A DNA stretch of 20,634 nucleotides from CAZFOB01 sp964520325 (lineage in GTDB: Bacteria > Actinomycetota > JAICYB01), in contig CAZFOB010000033.1 in assembly GCA_964520325.1 (NCBI GenBank), positions 1-20,634 on the forward strand, given 5' to 3'. Numbering within the stretch: the stretch's first letter is position 1; each line of letters starts with the position of its first letter. Of this stretch, positions 1 through 7,900 are shown piece after piece. Under the pieces are notes generated by a model. That model was not told the DNA's origin. It did not search any database and worked only from the letters and a program-made list of their open reading frames with translations. A program made the position numbers and the translations under genes.

Positions 1-42
1 ACAACTTCCACGATCGGCATGAGGGGGTAGCTCCGGCTATTT

Positions 43-102
43 TCAGGTCAGGCGAACCGAAGCCTTGGCGAGATAGCTTCGCGCCAGCTCGTCCCCGGTC
101 AA
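43..102 (-). pseudogene. Truncated HEPN-domain partner of the NTase (N-terminal stub)
   Basis: A reading frame starts at a TTG that overlaps the stop of the adjacent nucleotidyltransferase gene (TTGA overlap) and gives the 19-residue peptide MTGDELARSYLAKASVRLT before a TGA. The sequence ELARSYLAKASVRL looks like the first helix of HEPN proteins that are co-encoded with small nucleotidyltransferases. A normal HEPN partner is about 120-140 residues, so only the beginning remains and the RX4-6H active motif is absent. Homology seems to stop near base 45, and bases 1-42 hold nothing I recognise. The family call rests on a very short match plus the overlap with the NTase. Confidence 0.5.
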
Positions 103-590
103 AGCCGCACGACCTGGCCCGGTCGCACGTTCGGATCGAGCACCCAGTAGCGTGACCCGCGCAACACCCGGCGCTCGGCACCCCGGCGATCGAGCCGTTG
201 CCGGACGGTCTGCAGGTACCCTGCGACGGAGCCGTGCTCGTCGTATGCGACCACGCCGTCGCAGGCGATGTCGAAGATCAAAAACCCCAGGTCGTCCAGT
301 TCCGCCTCGGTGTGAACGAGCGGCGATAGACGGGTCCAGATGCCGTCGGTCCGGATGCGCTCGAGGAAGGGCGCTGCGAGGTGATCGACTGCGCCGAACT
401 CGTCCATCCGCGGCATGCGTCCGGCAATGAGCGGCTCAGCCACGACCAGCAGATCGAGGTCCGAGTCGTGACGCATCGCTCTTCGTGCAACCGATCCGTA
501 CACGACGACCCCTTCGAGGCGGTCGCCATAGACCGATCGGCAGCCTTCGACCACCACGTCCACAAGCTCATCGAAGGTCTCCTTGAGCAC
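99..590 (-). CDS. MNT-type nucleotidyltransferase (antitoxin-like half of an NTase-HEPN module)
   Basis: This 163-residue protein carries the minimal nucleotidyltransferase signature GSVARRAMRHDSDLDLLV at about residues 32-49, with the GS pair and the two metal-binding aspartates (DSDLD). It ends in SRYWVLDPNVRPGQVVRL, a tail typical of NTases paired with HEPN proteins. In MntA-HepT systems the NTase adds AMP to the HEPN ribonuclease and silences it. The start is GTG at 588-590; an in-frame TGA lies a few codons upstream, so no longer form is possible. No clear Shine-Dalgarno sequence is visible. The following HEPN gene is reduced to about 19 codons, so the NTase appears orphaned. The NTase fold is confident; the toxin-antitoxin role is inferred from family and context. 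Confidence 0.8.
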   Translation of the reverse strand: MLKETFDELVDVVVEGCRSVYGDRLEGVVVYGSVARRAMRHDSDLDLLVVAEPLIAGRMPRMDEFGAVDHLAAPFLERIRTDGIWTRLSPLVHTEAELDDLGFLIFDIACDGVVAYDEHGSVAGYLQTVRQRLDRRGAERRVLRGSRYWVLDPNVRPGQVVRL

Positions 591-679
591 GACACCATTC
601 TGTCACCGTGAGAGCCCGCAAACGCGGGTCGGATTACAGTTGAGGTTCCGAGCACTCGATGTGAGGGAGGGAGACCCGA

Positions 680-2245
680 TTGGCGAAGATCCTAAAGTCG
701 ATCCTCGATGAGAAGGGCGACGAGCTCGCGCTCGGCGACGAGGACTCGAGCTTTACGCTGAGCGAGGTCAACGCTCGGGTGAACCGGTTGATCCACGGGT
801 TGCGCGGCCTCGGCCTGGCCGTCGGCGATCCGGTTGCGGTGCTGTCCAACAACCGCAATGAGTACCTCGAGGTCAACGGCGCCGTCTCGCACGCGGGCTG
901 GGTGCTCGTCCCGGTGAACTGGCACCTCGTTGCCGACGAGATCGCCTACATCCTCGCCGACTCCGGCACCAAGGCGATCTTCGCGGAAGCCGATCTTCTC
1001 GATGTCGCGAACAAGGCCATCGAGATCGCCGGGCTCCCGGACATCAAGATCCTCTTCAGCGGAGCGAAAGCCGCCAAGGGGAAGGGCTGGCTCGATTACG
1101 AAGACCTTCTCGATGGCGCCTCGCCCGAAGAACCCGAAGATCAATCGGGCGGAGCGAACATGTTCTACACCTCGGGCACCACCGGCAAGCCGAAGGGCGT
1201 GCGCTCGACGGCGATGCGTCCGGGGCAAGATCTCGACGCGCTCATCCAAACCATCGCCGGCCTCGGTGGCTTGCTCGGTATCCGAGGCGTGAAGACGTTG
1301 ATCAACTCGCCGCTGTACCACGCCGGCCCCTTCGCGTGTGCCGCCGTGACGTCGGCGCTCGGCGGGGCGATCGTCCTTCGCCGCAAGTTCGACCCGGTGG
1401 AAAGCTTGCAACTCATCCAGGACGAATCGATAGGACAGGCGTACTTCGTCCCGACGCACTTCGTCCGGTTCCTCAAGCTCGACGACGGGACGAAGAAGAA
1501 GTTCGACCTCAGCTCGCTCGAGAACGTGTGGCACACGGGCGCACCGTGCCCTCCCGACGTCAAGAGACAGATCATCGAATGGTGGGGGCCGGTGCTCAGC
1601 GAGTACTACGGCGCGTCCGAGGGTCTTGGTTCGGGCACGTTCGTGACGTCGGCCGAGTGGCTGGCCAAGCCTGGGACGGTAGGCAAGGCGTTGCCGACAT
1701 GTCTGGTGTTGATCCTTGACGACGCAGGCAACGCCGTGAAGACCGGCGAAATCGGGCAGGTGTGGTTCAAGAGCCTGATCGGCGCCGACTTCGAGTACGC
1801 CGGCGCACCGGAGAAGACCAAGGAAGCGCACAAGGAGCCGGGGACGTACACCTACGGCGACGTCGGCCACCTCGACGAGGACGGCTTCCTGTTCCTGTCC
1901 GATCGTAAGATCGACATGATCGTGTCGGGTGGTGTGAACATCTATCCCGCCGAGATCGAGTCGGTGCTCATCACTCACCCGAAGATCGCCGACGTGGCCG
2001 CGTTCGGCGTGCCGAACGACGAGTTCGGTGAAGAGGTGAAGGCCGCGGTGCAGCTCGTGGCGGATATCGAGCCCACTCCCGAACTGGAAGCCGAGCTGCG
2101 GACCTTCGCCAAGGAGAAGCTCGCCGGGTACAAGAACCCGCGCAGCTGGGATTTCCACGAAGACTTTCCGCGGACACCGACGGGCAAGCTCCAGAAGCGG
2201 CTGCTGCGCGACCCCTACTGGGAGGGCCGTACCCGGTCGATCTGA
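680..2245 (+). CDS. Acyl-CoA synthetase (AMP-forming, FadD-like)
   Basis: This 521-residue ANL-superfamily enzyme would activate a carboxylic acid, probably a fatty acid, to acyl-AMP and then acyl-CoA in the cytoplasm. Visible motifs in order are the P-loop YTSGTTGKPKGV (about 163-174), YGASEG, the A7-A8 region GDVGHLDEDGFLFLSDRKID followed by SGGVNIYPAEIE, and the C-terminal catalytic lysine motif PRTPTGKLQKRLLR (K about 504). Length is normal for the family. The start is TTG at 680 behind a strong purine-rich site (GGGAGGGAGA, about 665-674). It is divergent from the NTase and followed by tRNA-Ser. Substrate chain length cannot be read from the sequence, and CoA ligases for other acids share these motifs. 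Confidence 0.88.
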   Translation: MAKILKSILDEKGDELALGDEDSSFTLSEVNARVNRLIHGLRGLGLAVGDPVAVLSNNRNEYLEVNGAVSHAGWVLVPVNWHLVADEIAYILADSGTKAIFAEADLLDVANKAIEIAGLPDIKILFSGAKAAKGKGWLDYEDLLDGASPEEPEDQSGGANMFYTSGTTGKPKGVRSTAMRPGQDLDALIQTIAGLGGLLGIRGVKTLINSPLYHAGPFACAAVTSALGGAIVLRRKFDPVESLQLIQDESIGQAYFVPTHFVRFLKLDDGTKKKFDLSSLENVWHTGAPCPPDVKRQIIEWWGPVLSEYYGASEGLGSGTFVTSAEWLAKPGTVGKALPTCLVLILDDAGNAVKTGEIGQVWFKSLIGADFEYAGAPEKTKEAHKEPGTYTYGDVGHLDEDGFLFLSDRKIDMIVSGGVNIYPAEIESVLITHPKIADVAAFGVPNDEFGEEVKAAVQLVADIEPTPELEAELRTFAKEKLAGYKNPRSWDFHEDFPRTPTGKLQKRLLRDPYWEGRTRSI

Positions 2246-2253
2246 AGCGTCGC

Positions 2254-2259
2254 TAGCAT
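2254..2259 (+). promoter_or_regulatory. Predicted -10 box (TAGCAT) of tRNA-Ser
   Basis: TAGCAT matches the actinobacterial TAnnnT -10 pattern and lies 10 bases before the mature tRNA 5' end. No convincing -35 box is seen. Confidence 0.45.
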
Positions 2260-2269
2260 CGTGTTTTCC

Positions 2270-2358
2270 GGAGGAGTCGCATAGCTCGGCCGAGTGCGCA
2301 CGCTTGGAAAGCGTGTAGGGGGGAAACCCTCTCGAGGGTTCGAATCCCTCCTCCTCCG
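2270..2358 (+). tRNA. tRNA-Ser (anticodon GGA)
   Basis: The 89-base class II tRNA has acceptor arms GGAGGAG and CTCCTCC, discriminator G, a T-arm GAGGG-TTCGAAT-CCCTC, a long variable arm as expected for serine, and an anticodon loop CTTGGAAA that presents GGA (reads UCC and UCU). CCA is not encoded. It sits directly upstream of the SRP RNA and dnaX, the same neighbours as in several Gram-positive genomes. Confidence 0.95.
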
Positions 2359-2378
2359 CTCTTCTCCTTTCAGCCGGA

Positions 2379-2384
2379 TAGAAT
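2379..2384 (+). promoter_or_regulatory. Predicted -10 box (TAGAAT) of the SRP RNA
   Basis: TAGAAT lies 9 bases before the first paired base of the SRP RNA stem at 2394, placing transcription start at about 2391-2394. It is one of the best -10 matches in the window. No clear -35 is visible. Confidence 0.55.
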
Positions 2385-2393
2385 CGCCCTTCG

Positions 2394-2520
2394 TCCGGTT
2401 CGGGCGCCGGCCGGGTCCCGCGCGACGAACGGTCCGTGAACCCCGCCAGGCCCGGGAGGGAGCAACGGTAGCGGTGTCCTTCGGGTGCCGCGGGAGCGCC
2501 TGGCCGGCGCCCGAACCGGA
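2394..2520 (+). ncRNA. ffs: Signal recognition particle RNA (4.5S, small bacterial type)
   Basis: The 5' and 3' ends form a perfect 19-bp inverted repeat (2394-2412 with 2502-2520, starting TCCGGTTCGGGCGCC). Inside is the universally conserved SRP domain IV: GTGAACCCCGCCAGG, then CCC-GGGA-GGG and AGCAACGGTAG. The apical tetraloop is GGGA, a GNRA loop, rather than the more common GGAA. The RNA binds Ffh to deliver nascent membrane and secreted proteins. There is no Alu domain, so this is the short form. Placement between tRNA-Ser and dnaX is a recurrent bacterial arrangement. Confidence 0.93.
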
Positions 2521-2545
2521 TAACCAGCACGTCGGTCGAGGGTCG

Positions 2546-2551
2546 TACAGT
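2546..2551 (+). promoter_or_regulatory. Predicted -10 box (TACAGT) of dnaX
   Basis: TACAGT fits TAnnnT and ends 7 bases before the GTG at 2559, so the dnaX message could begin exactly at that start codon. This favours 2559 over the in-frame GTG at 2550, although a GAGGG 7 bases before 2550 would argue the other way. Confidence 0.45.
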
Positions 2552-2558
2552 GTGTGCC

Positions 2559-4214
2559 GTGAGCTACCTCTCCCTGTACCGCAAGTGGCGTTCGACGTCC
2601 TTCAACGAGGTTCTCGGACAGGCCCACGTCACCGAGACCCTGACCGGCGCGATCCGTGAGGACCGCGTCGCGCACGCATACCTCTTCGCCGGCCCCCGGG
2701 GCACTGGAAAGACCTCGACTGCGCGCATCCTCGCCAAAGCGCTCAACTGCGAGAACGGCCCGACGGCCGATCCGTGCGGTGAGTGCCTGCGCTGCCGCGA
2801 GATCACCGGGGGCAGCTCGCTCGACGTCCTCGAATTCGACGCCGCGTCGCATACGTCGGTGGACGACGTCCGCGAGATACGAGAGCGGATCCCGTACGCG
2901 ACCGCCGGCGGCGGACGCAAGGTCTACATCATCGACGAGGCGCACCAGCTCTCCAACCCCGCGTTCAACGCGCTGCTCAAGATGCTCGAAGAGCCGCCGG
3001 AGCACGTGATCTTCGTGCTGTGTACGACAGAGTCGCATCGCGTGCCTGCCACTGTTGTGTCGCGTTGCCAGCGGTTCGAGTTCAGACGTTTGGGGGCCGA
3101 TGTGCTCGGTGCGCACCTCGTGCACGTCGCGTCAGAAGAGAAGATCGAAGTGGACGACAAGGCGGTTGCGCTGATCGTCCGTCATGCGCGGGGCTCGGCG
3201 CGCGACGCGTTGTCGCTGCTCGATCAGGCAGCGGGCACTGCTGGAGGTAGCGTTACCCGTGAGGTGATCCTCGACATCCTCGGCGAGGCACCAGAGGATG
3301 TTTTGCTCGACCTGGCCGAAGCCATCTCCCAAGAAGACATCCTCGCGGTCTTCGCGCGCGTGGAGGAGCTCGTCGAGAAGGGATGGGACCCGCGTCAGCT
3401 GCTGGTTCAGCTGCTCGAGGAATTCAGGGCGCTCTTCCTCGCACACCGCGGCGTCGAAGACAAGGGCGAAGTCGATCCCGAGCACGCGGAGCGACGAAGC
3501 TCGCTGTCGCGAGTGTTTACATCGGCGCACATCGAGTGGGTGCTGCAAGCGCTGGCCGATGCACAGGCCGACATGCGTCTGTCGACGCACCCGCGGTTGA
3601 CGCTCGAGGTCGCGCTCGCGCGTGCGTCCAACCTCGAAGTGCGCGAGACGCAAACCGTTGTGGCGCGCATCGAACGTCTCGAGCGCGCCATGCTCCAGGG
3701 GGCCCCTCGACCGGACGGGATCCCCCAGCCAGTGGCTTCAGTGCCGGTGGCCGCGGCGCCGGTAGCGTCGGCAACAACTGCTGCGCCGGCGCCGAAGAAG
3801 CCGGAGCCAGAACCCAAACAGAGGAGGCCTGTGCCCGCGGCCGCGCCTGTCGACGGATCTCTCCAGCAGCAGTGGGACGCGGTGTTGGAAGCCGTTCGCG
3901 GGCGTAGCCGCGTCACGCACACCCACCTCCGACAGGGCTGGCCGATCGCGCTCGAGGGTGACCGGATCGCCGTGGGTTTCGACAAGGACTTCCACGCGCA
4001 GGAGCTGATCACCAAGGTCGATCATGTCCAGCGCATCAACGACGTGCTCGAACAGGTCTTCGGACGCAAGGTGCTCCTCGAGGCCCGCGTGCAAGGTGGT
4101 GGACGTCCTGCGGCGCACGGCGGCGACACGAGCACCGATCCCGCCGCACACGACGCCGTCGATCTCGCCAAGCGCGCTCTCGGGGCCGAGGTCGTCAAAG
4201 AGGTCATCACCTGA
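2559..4214 (+). CDS. dnaX: DNA polymerase III tau/gamma subunit (clamp loader)
   Basis: This 551-residue clamp-loader ATPase loads the beta sliding clamp and organises the replisome. The N-terminus SYLSLYRKWR is the family hallmark. Walker A GPRGTGKT is at about 45-52, the zinc cysteines at about 64, 73, 76 and 79, Walker B VYIIDEAH at about 122-129, and the SRC arginine-finger motif at about 168-170. Domain III follows, then an Ala/Pro-rich linker (about 390-430) and a C-terminal domain. It is shorter than E. coli tau (643). I see no A-AAA-AAG slippery site, so a separate gamma form by frameshifting is unlikely. GTG 2559 fits both the family N-terminus and the -10 box; GTG 2550 would add three residues. 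The stop overlaps the predicted recR start. Confidence 0.95.
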   Translation: MSYLSLYRKWRSTSFNEVLGQAHVTETLTGAIREDRVAHAYLFAGPRGTGKTSTARILAKALNCENGPTADPCGECLRCREITGGSSLDVLEFDAASHTSVDDVREIRERIPYATAGGGRKVYIIDEAHQLSNPAFNALLKMLEEPPEHVIFVLCTTESHRVPATVVSRCQRFEFRRLGADVLGAHLVHVASEEKIEVDDKAVALIVRHARGSARDALSLLDQAAGTAGGSVTREVILDILGEAPEDVLLDLAEAISQEDILAVFARVEELVEKGWDPRQLLVQLLEEFRALFLAHRGVEDKGEVDPEHAERRSSLSRVFTSAHIEWVLQALADAQADMRLSTHPRLTLEVALARASNLEVRETQTVVARIERLERAMLQGAPRPDGIPQPVASVPVAAAPVASATTAAPAPKKPEPEPKQRRPVPAAAPVDGSLQQQWDAVLEAVRGRSRVTHTHLRQGWPIALEGDRIAVGFDKDFHAQELITKVDHVQRINDVLEQVFGRKVLLEARVQGGGRPAAHGGDTSTDPAAHDAVDLAKRALGAEVVKEVIT

Positions 4215-4816
4215 GCTTCGCCCCCATCGTCCAGCGGCTCATCGACGAGCTCAACCGGCTTCCTGGTGTCGGGCCGAAGAGCGCGCAGCGTCTCGCGTTA
4301 CACATCCTGCGATCAGCGCAGGGCGATGTCGATCGCTTGACCGACGCGATGAAGGAAGTGAAGGACAAGGTCACGTTCTGCCGCACGTGCTTCAACCTCG
4401 CCGAAGGGATGTTGTGTCCGGTGTGCCGCGACGCCGGACGCGATCCGTCCATGGTGTGCGTTGTCGAGGAGATCAAGGATCTCGCCGCTCTCGAGCGCAC
4501 TGCCGAGTACCGCGGCAAGTACCACGTTCTCGGGGGATGCATCTCGCCGCTCGACGGCATCGGCCCCGAGGACCTGCGCATCCGAGAGTTGCTCGAGCGG
4601 CTGCGGCCTATCGGTGAAGACGGCATCAAGGAAGTGATCCTCGCGACCTCGCCGACCGTCGAAGGCGAAGCGACCGCGCATTACGTGAGCAGCTTGGTGC
4701 ACCCGCTCGGCATCAAGGTCACGCGCATCGCCTCCGGCCTTCCCGTAGGCGGCGACCTCGATTACGCGGACGAAGTGACGCTCGGGCGAGCGCTCGAAGG
4801 CCGCCGCGAGGTCTAG
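4211..4816 (+). CDS. recR: Recombination mediator RecR (probable CTG start)
   Basis: The 201-residue protein works with RecO/RecF to load RecA at gaps. It shows the N-terminal helix-hairpin-helix LIDELNRLPGVGPKSAQRLA, a C4 zinc finger CRTCFNLAEGMLCPVC, and the Toprim segment CVVEEIKDLAALERT with YHVLGGCISPLDGIGPEDLRI. No ATG, GTG or TTG occurs in this frame before a TTG at 4337, which would delete the whole helix-hairpin-helix. The only start that restores the family N-terminus is CTG at 4211, overlapping the dnaX stop as CTGA, with AAAGAGGT (4197-4204) six bases upstream. The ybaB gene often found between dnaX and recR is absent. Identity is very confident; the start is inferred but well supported. 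Confidence 0.92.
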   Translation: MSFAPIVQRLIDELNRLPGVGPKSAQRLALHILRSAQGDVDRLTDAMKEVKDKVTFCRTCFNLAEGMLCPVCRDAGRDPSMVCVVEEIKDLAALERTAEYRGKYHVLGGCISPLDGIGPEDLRIRELLERLRPIGEDGIKEVILATSPTVEGEATAHYVSSLVHPLGIKVTRIASGLPVGGDLDYADEVTLGRALEGRREV

Positions 4817-4828
4817 GTTTCGCTAGAC
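4811..4828 (+). terminator. Small hairpin at the recR stop
   Basis: GTCTAG-gtttcg-CTAGAC forms a perfect 6-bp stem with a 6-base loop, and the left arm contains the recR stop codon. There is no T-tract, so termination activity is uncertain. Confidence 0.3.
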
Positions 4829-4891
4829 ACGCCCTCCAGGACGCATCCCCCTCATAGCCGACGAAGACGCGCCGATACATCAATGGCCCCA

Positions 4892-4897
4892 TAGGCT
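4892..4897 (+). promoter_or_regulatory. Predicted -10 box (TAGGCT) of the subtilase gene
   Basis: TAGGCT lies 25 bases before the ATG at 4923. A leader of roughly 18 bases would remain, containing AGGAG (4913-4917) five bases from the ATG. This gene therefore looks leadered, unlike several neighbours. Confidence 0.35.
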
Positions 4898-4922
4898 GTC
4901 GTTCGGGGGTATAGGAGTACTC

Positions 4923-7900
4923 ATGAGGTCTGTCAGACCGGTCGCTTTCGTCGTAGCGCTTCTCGTTGTCGGGTCTCTCGGACCGGCTGCATCGGGTTCC
5001 GGATCTCGGGCCGATCAGCCCGCACCCGCGGAAGGATCTCCAAAGTCGCATCCGGAGCTCCAAGAGCTCGAGCAGGAGTACGCGCGGGACGGAAGCGTCG
5101 ACGGCGCAACTCACCGCGAGAAGGACACTCCTGTCTACGGACAGCTCGTCACGATCTCCGCGGTGCCCACCGGCTCGGGAGACGAGCTTCTCGCCGACCT
5201 CGAAGCGCTCGGCCTCAAGGGCGGCACCGCTCTTCCGAAGATGGTCACGGGTCGGCTGCCCGTGGCTTCACTCGAGCAGGCCGAAGGATTGGACAGCTTG
5301 CAGTACATGCGCCCCGACTGGTTCCAAAGCGGCGCAGGGGCCATCACCAGCCAGGGCGACCCCGCGATGAAGGCGGACGACGCTCGCGCGGCGTTCGGAG
5401 TGAACGGGACCGGTGTGAAGGTCGGCACCCTCTCGGACACCTACAACCGTCTCGGCGGCGCGTCGAGCGATGTGGCCTCCGGGGACCTTCCCGCCGGTGT
5501 GCAAGTGCTCGAGGAAGGCCCAAACTCCGGCGCCAGCGACGAAGGCCGAGCGATGATGCAGCACATCCACGATGTTGCGCCGGGCGCGACGCAAGCTTTC
5601 CATTCGGCATTCCTCGGGCAGGGCAACTTCGCGCAGGGGATCATCGACCTCAAGAACGCTGGAGCGGGAGTCATCAACGACGATGTCTTCTACTTCGCCG
5701 AGCCGTTCTTCCAGGACGGCGTGATCGCGCAGGCCATCGACACAGTCACCGCCGGCGGAGCGTCGTACTTCTCGGCGGCCGGCAACCAAGGACGCCAATC
5801 GTACGAGTCGGCCTTCCGCGATACCGGTGTCGTTGGCCGGGACGGAACGATGCACGACTTCGATCCGACGGCCGGAACCGACACCCGCCAACGGCTGACG
5901 ATCGCCCCCGGCTCGTCGATCGCTGTCTTCTTGCAGTGGGACGACCCGTTCGGGACTCATGCACCGAGCACAAACGGCCCGGCCTCGGACATCGACATGT
6001 ACCTGTTCTCGTCGTCCGGCGCACTGCTCCGGTCGAGCGTGGCCAACAACATCACCACGCTCGAGCCGATCGAGTCGATCTTCTTCCAGAACACTGGCCG
6101 TTCGTCGATGCAGGTCGACCTGCAGATCGAGCGCTTCTCCGGACCCGTCCCCGGGCTCATCAAGTGGATCGACTTCGACGGCGGGGCAACCGTCAATCAG
6201 TTCGCCACGAACAGCTCGACCGCGATCGGTCACGCCAATGCCGCCGGCGCGATGTCCACCGGCGCGGCGTTCTGGGCGCAGACCCCCGACTTCGGCGTGT
6301 CGCCGCCGGTGCTCGAGTCGTACTCTTCTGCCGGCGGGACGTCGATCCTGTTCGGCACGAACGGCGTGCGTCTGCCGCAGCCATCGGCGCGCCAGACACC
6401 GGACTTCACTGGTCCGGACGGCGGCAACACCACGTTCTTCGGGCAGGACATCGGAAACGACGCAGACACGTTCCCCAACTTCTTCGGGACGTCGGCGGCC
6501 GCACCACATGTGGCCGGCGTCGCAGCTCTCGCGATCGACAAGGTTGCCGGCGCTGGCCCGAGCGATGTCTGCAACGCCCTCTCGCTCACGGCGGTGAACA
6601 TGGGGCCCGCGGGGTACGACTTCGATTCCGGCTTCGGGTTGGTGAACGCGAACGCTGCGCTCACGATGTTGACCGCGCCTGGGTTGGGCGGACCTTGCGC
6701 TGCCGGCGGGGCGCCGCAGATCACGATCACCGATGTGTCCGCGAACGAGGGAAACTCCGGCACCACGAGCTTCAACTTCAGCGTGGCGCTCTCCCAGGCT
6801 CCCATCGGCACCAACACCGCGACCGTGCAGTTCGCAACCGCGAACGGCACGGCTACCCAGCCGGGAGACTTCACGTCGAACTCCGGACCGCTGACGTTCT
6901 CGGCCGCGAGTCCGGGACCGCGCACCGTTACCGTCGCGGTTGTCGGCGATGCGGTGGACGAAGCGAACGAAACGTTCTTCGTGAACCTCACCAGTCCCGC
7001 GTGCACCGGGAGCGGCTGCACCACGCCGACGCTCGCGGACAACCAGGGTCTCGGCACCATCGTCAACGACGACGGTGCCGTCGTCCGCGCCATCTCTATC
7101 AACGACGTCTCGGTCACCGAAGGCGGTCTGGCCACCTTCACCATCTCCGCGACCAACCCCGGAGCTGCCGCCACCCTGAACGTGGCCACCTCGAACGGCT
7201 CGGCCACGGCTCCCGGCGACTACACCGCCGTGTCGACAACGCCGGTCACCATCGACTCGGCCGCCACCACCGCGGCCTTCTCCGTCCAAACCACCCAGGA
7301 CACCACGTCGGAGCCGACCGAAACCTTCTTCCTCAACCTGTCGAGCCCCTCGACCAATGCCACGATCACCGACGCACAGGGCCAGGCCACGATCCTCGAC
7401 AACGACGGGACACCCGGCGTGCGCGCGTTGAGCGTGAATGACGTCTCGGTCACCGAAGGCGGCCTTGCCACCTTCACCGTCTCGGCCACCAACCCGGGCG
7501 CTCAGGCCACCGTGCAGGTCACCACGTCCAACGGATCGGCCACGGCCGGCTCCGACTACACGGCCATCTCCGGTGGTTCCTTTGGAAGGGGCGCCATGAC
7601 GGTGACCATCGGCGCTTCCGCCACCACGGCGACCGTCTCCGTCCAGACCACCCAGGACACGGCTCAGGAACCGAGTGAGACCTTCTTCCTCAACCTGGCC
7701 AGCCCCTCGGCCAACGCCACCATCACCGACGCCCAGGGCCAAGCAACGATCATCGACGACGACGGTGCCGTCGTCCGCTCGATCTCCGTCAACGACGTTT
7801 CGGTCACCGAAGGCGGTCTGGCCACCTTCACCATCTCCGCGACCAACCCCGGAGCTGCCGCCACCCTGAACGTGGCCACCTCGAACGGCTCGGCCACGGC

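Noticed and set aside
692..2530. A 612-codon minus-strand frame opposite the acyl-CoA synthetase, tRNA-Ser and SRP RNA
   Set aside because: It crosses two RNA genes and shows biased Arg/Glu/Asp/Leu composition typical of antisense frames.
2559..4214. Programmed frameshift in dnaX to make a gamma subunit
   Set aside because: No A-AAA-AAG or similar slippery run with a following stop is present in this GC-rich gene.
4850..4866. Similarity of CCCCCTCATAGCCGACG to the complement of bases 13-29 near the window start
   Set aside because: The match is short and interrupted, with no other sign of a shared element; probably chance.
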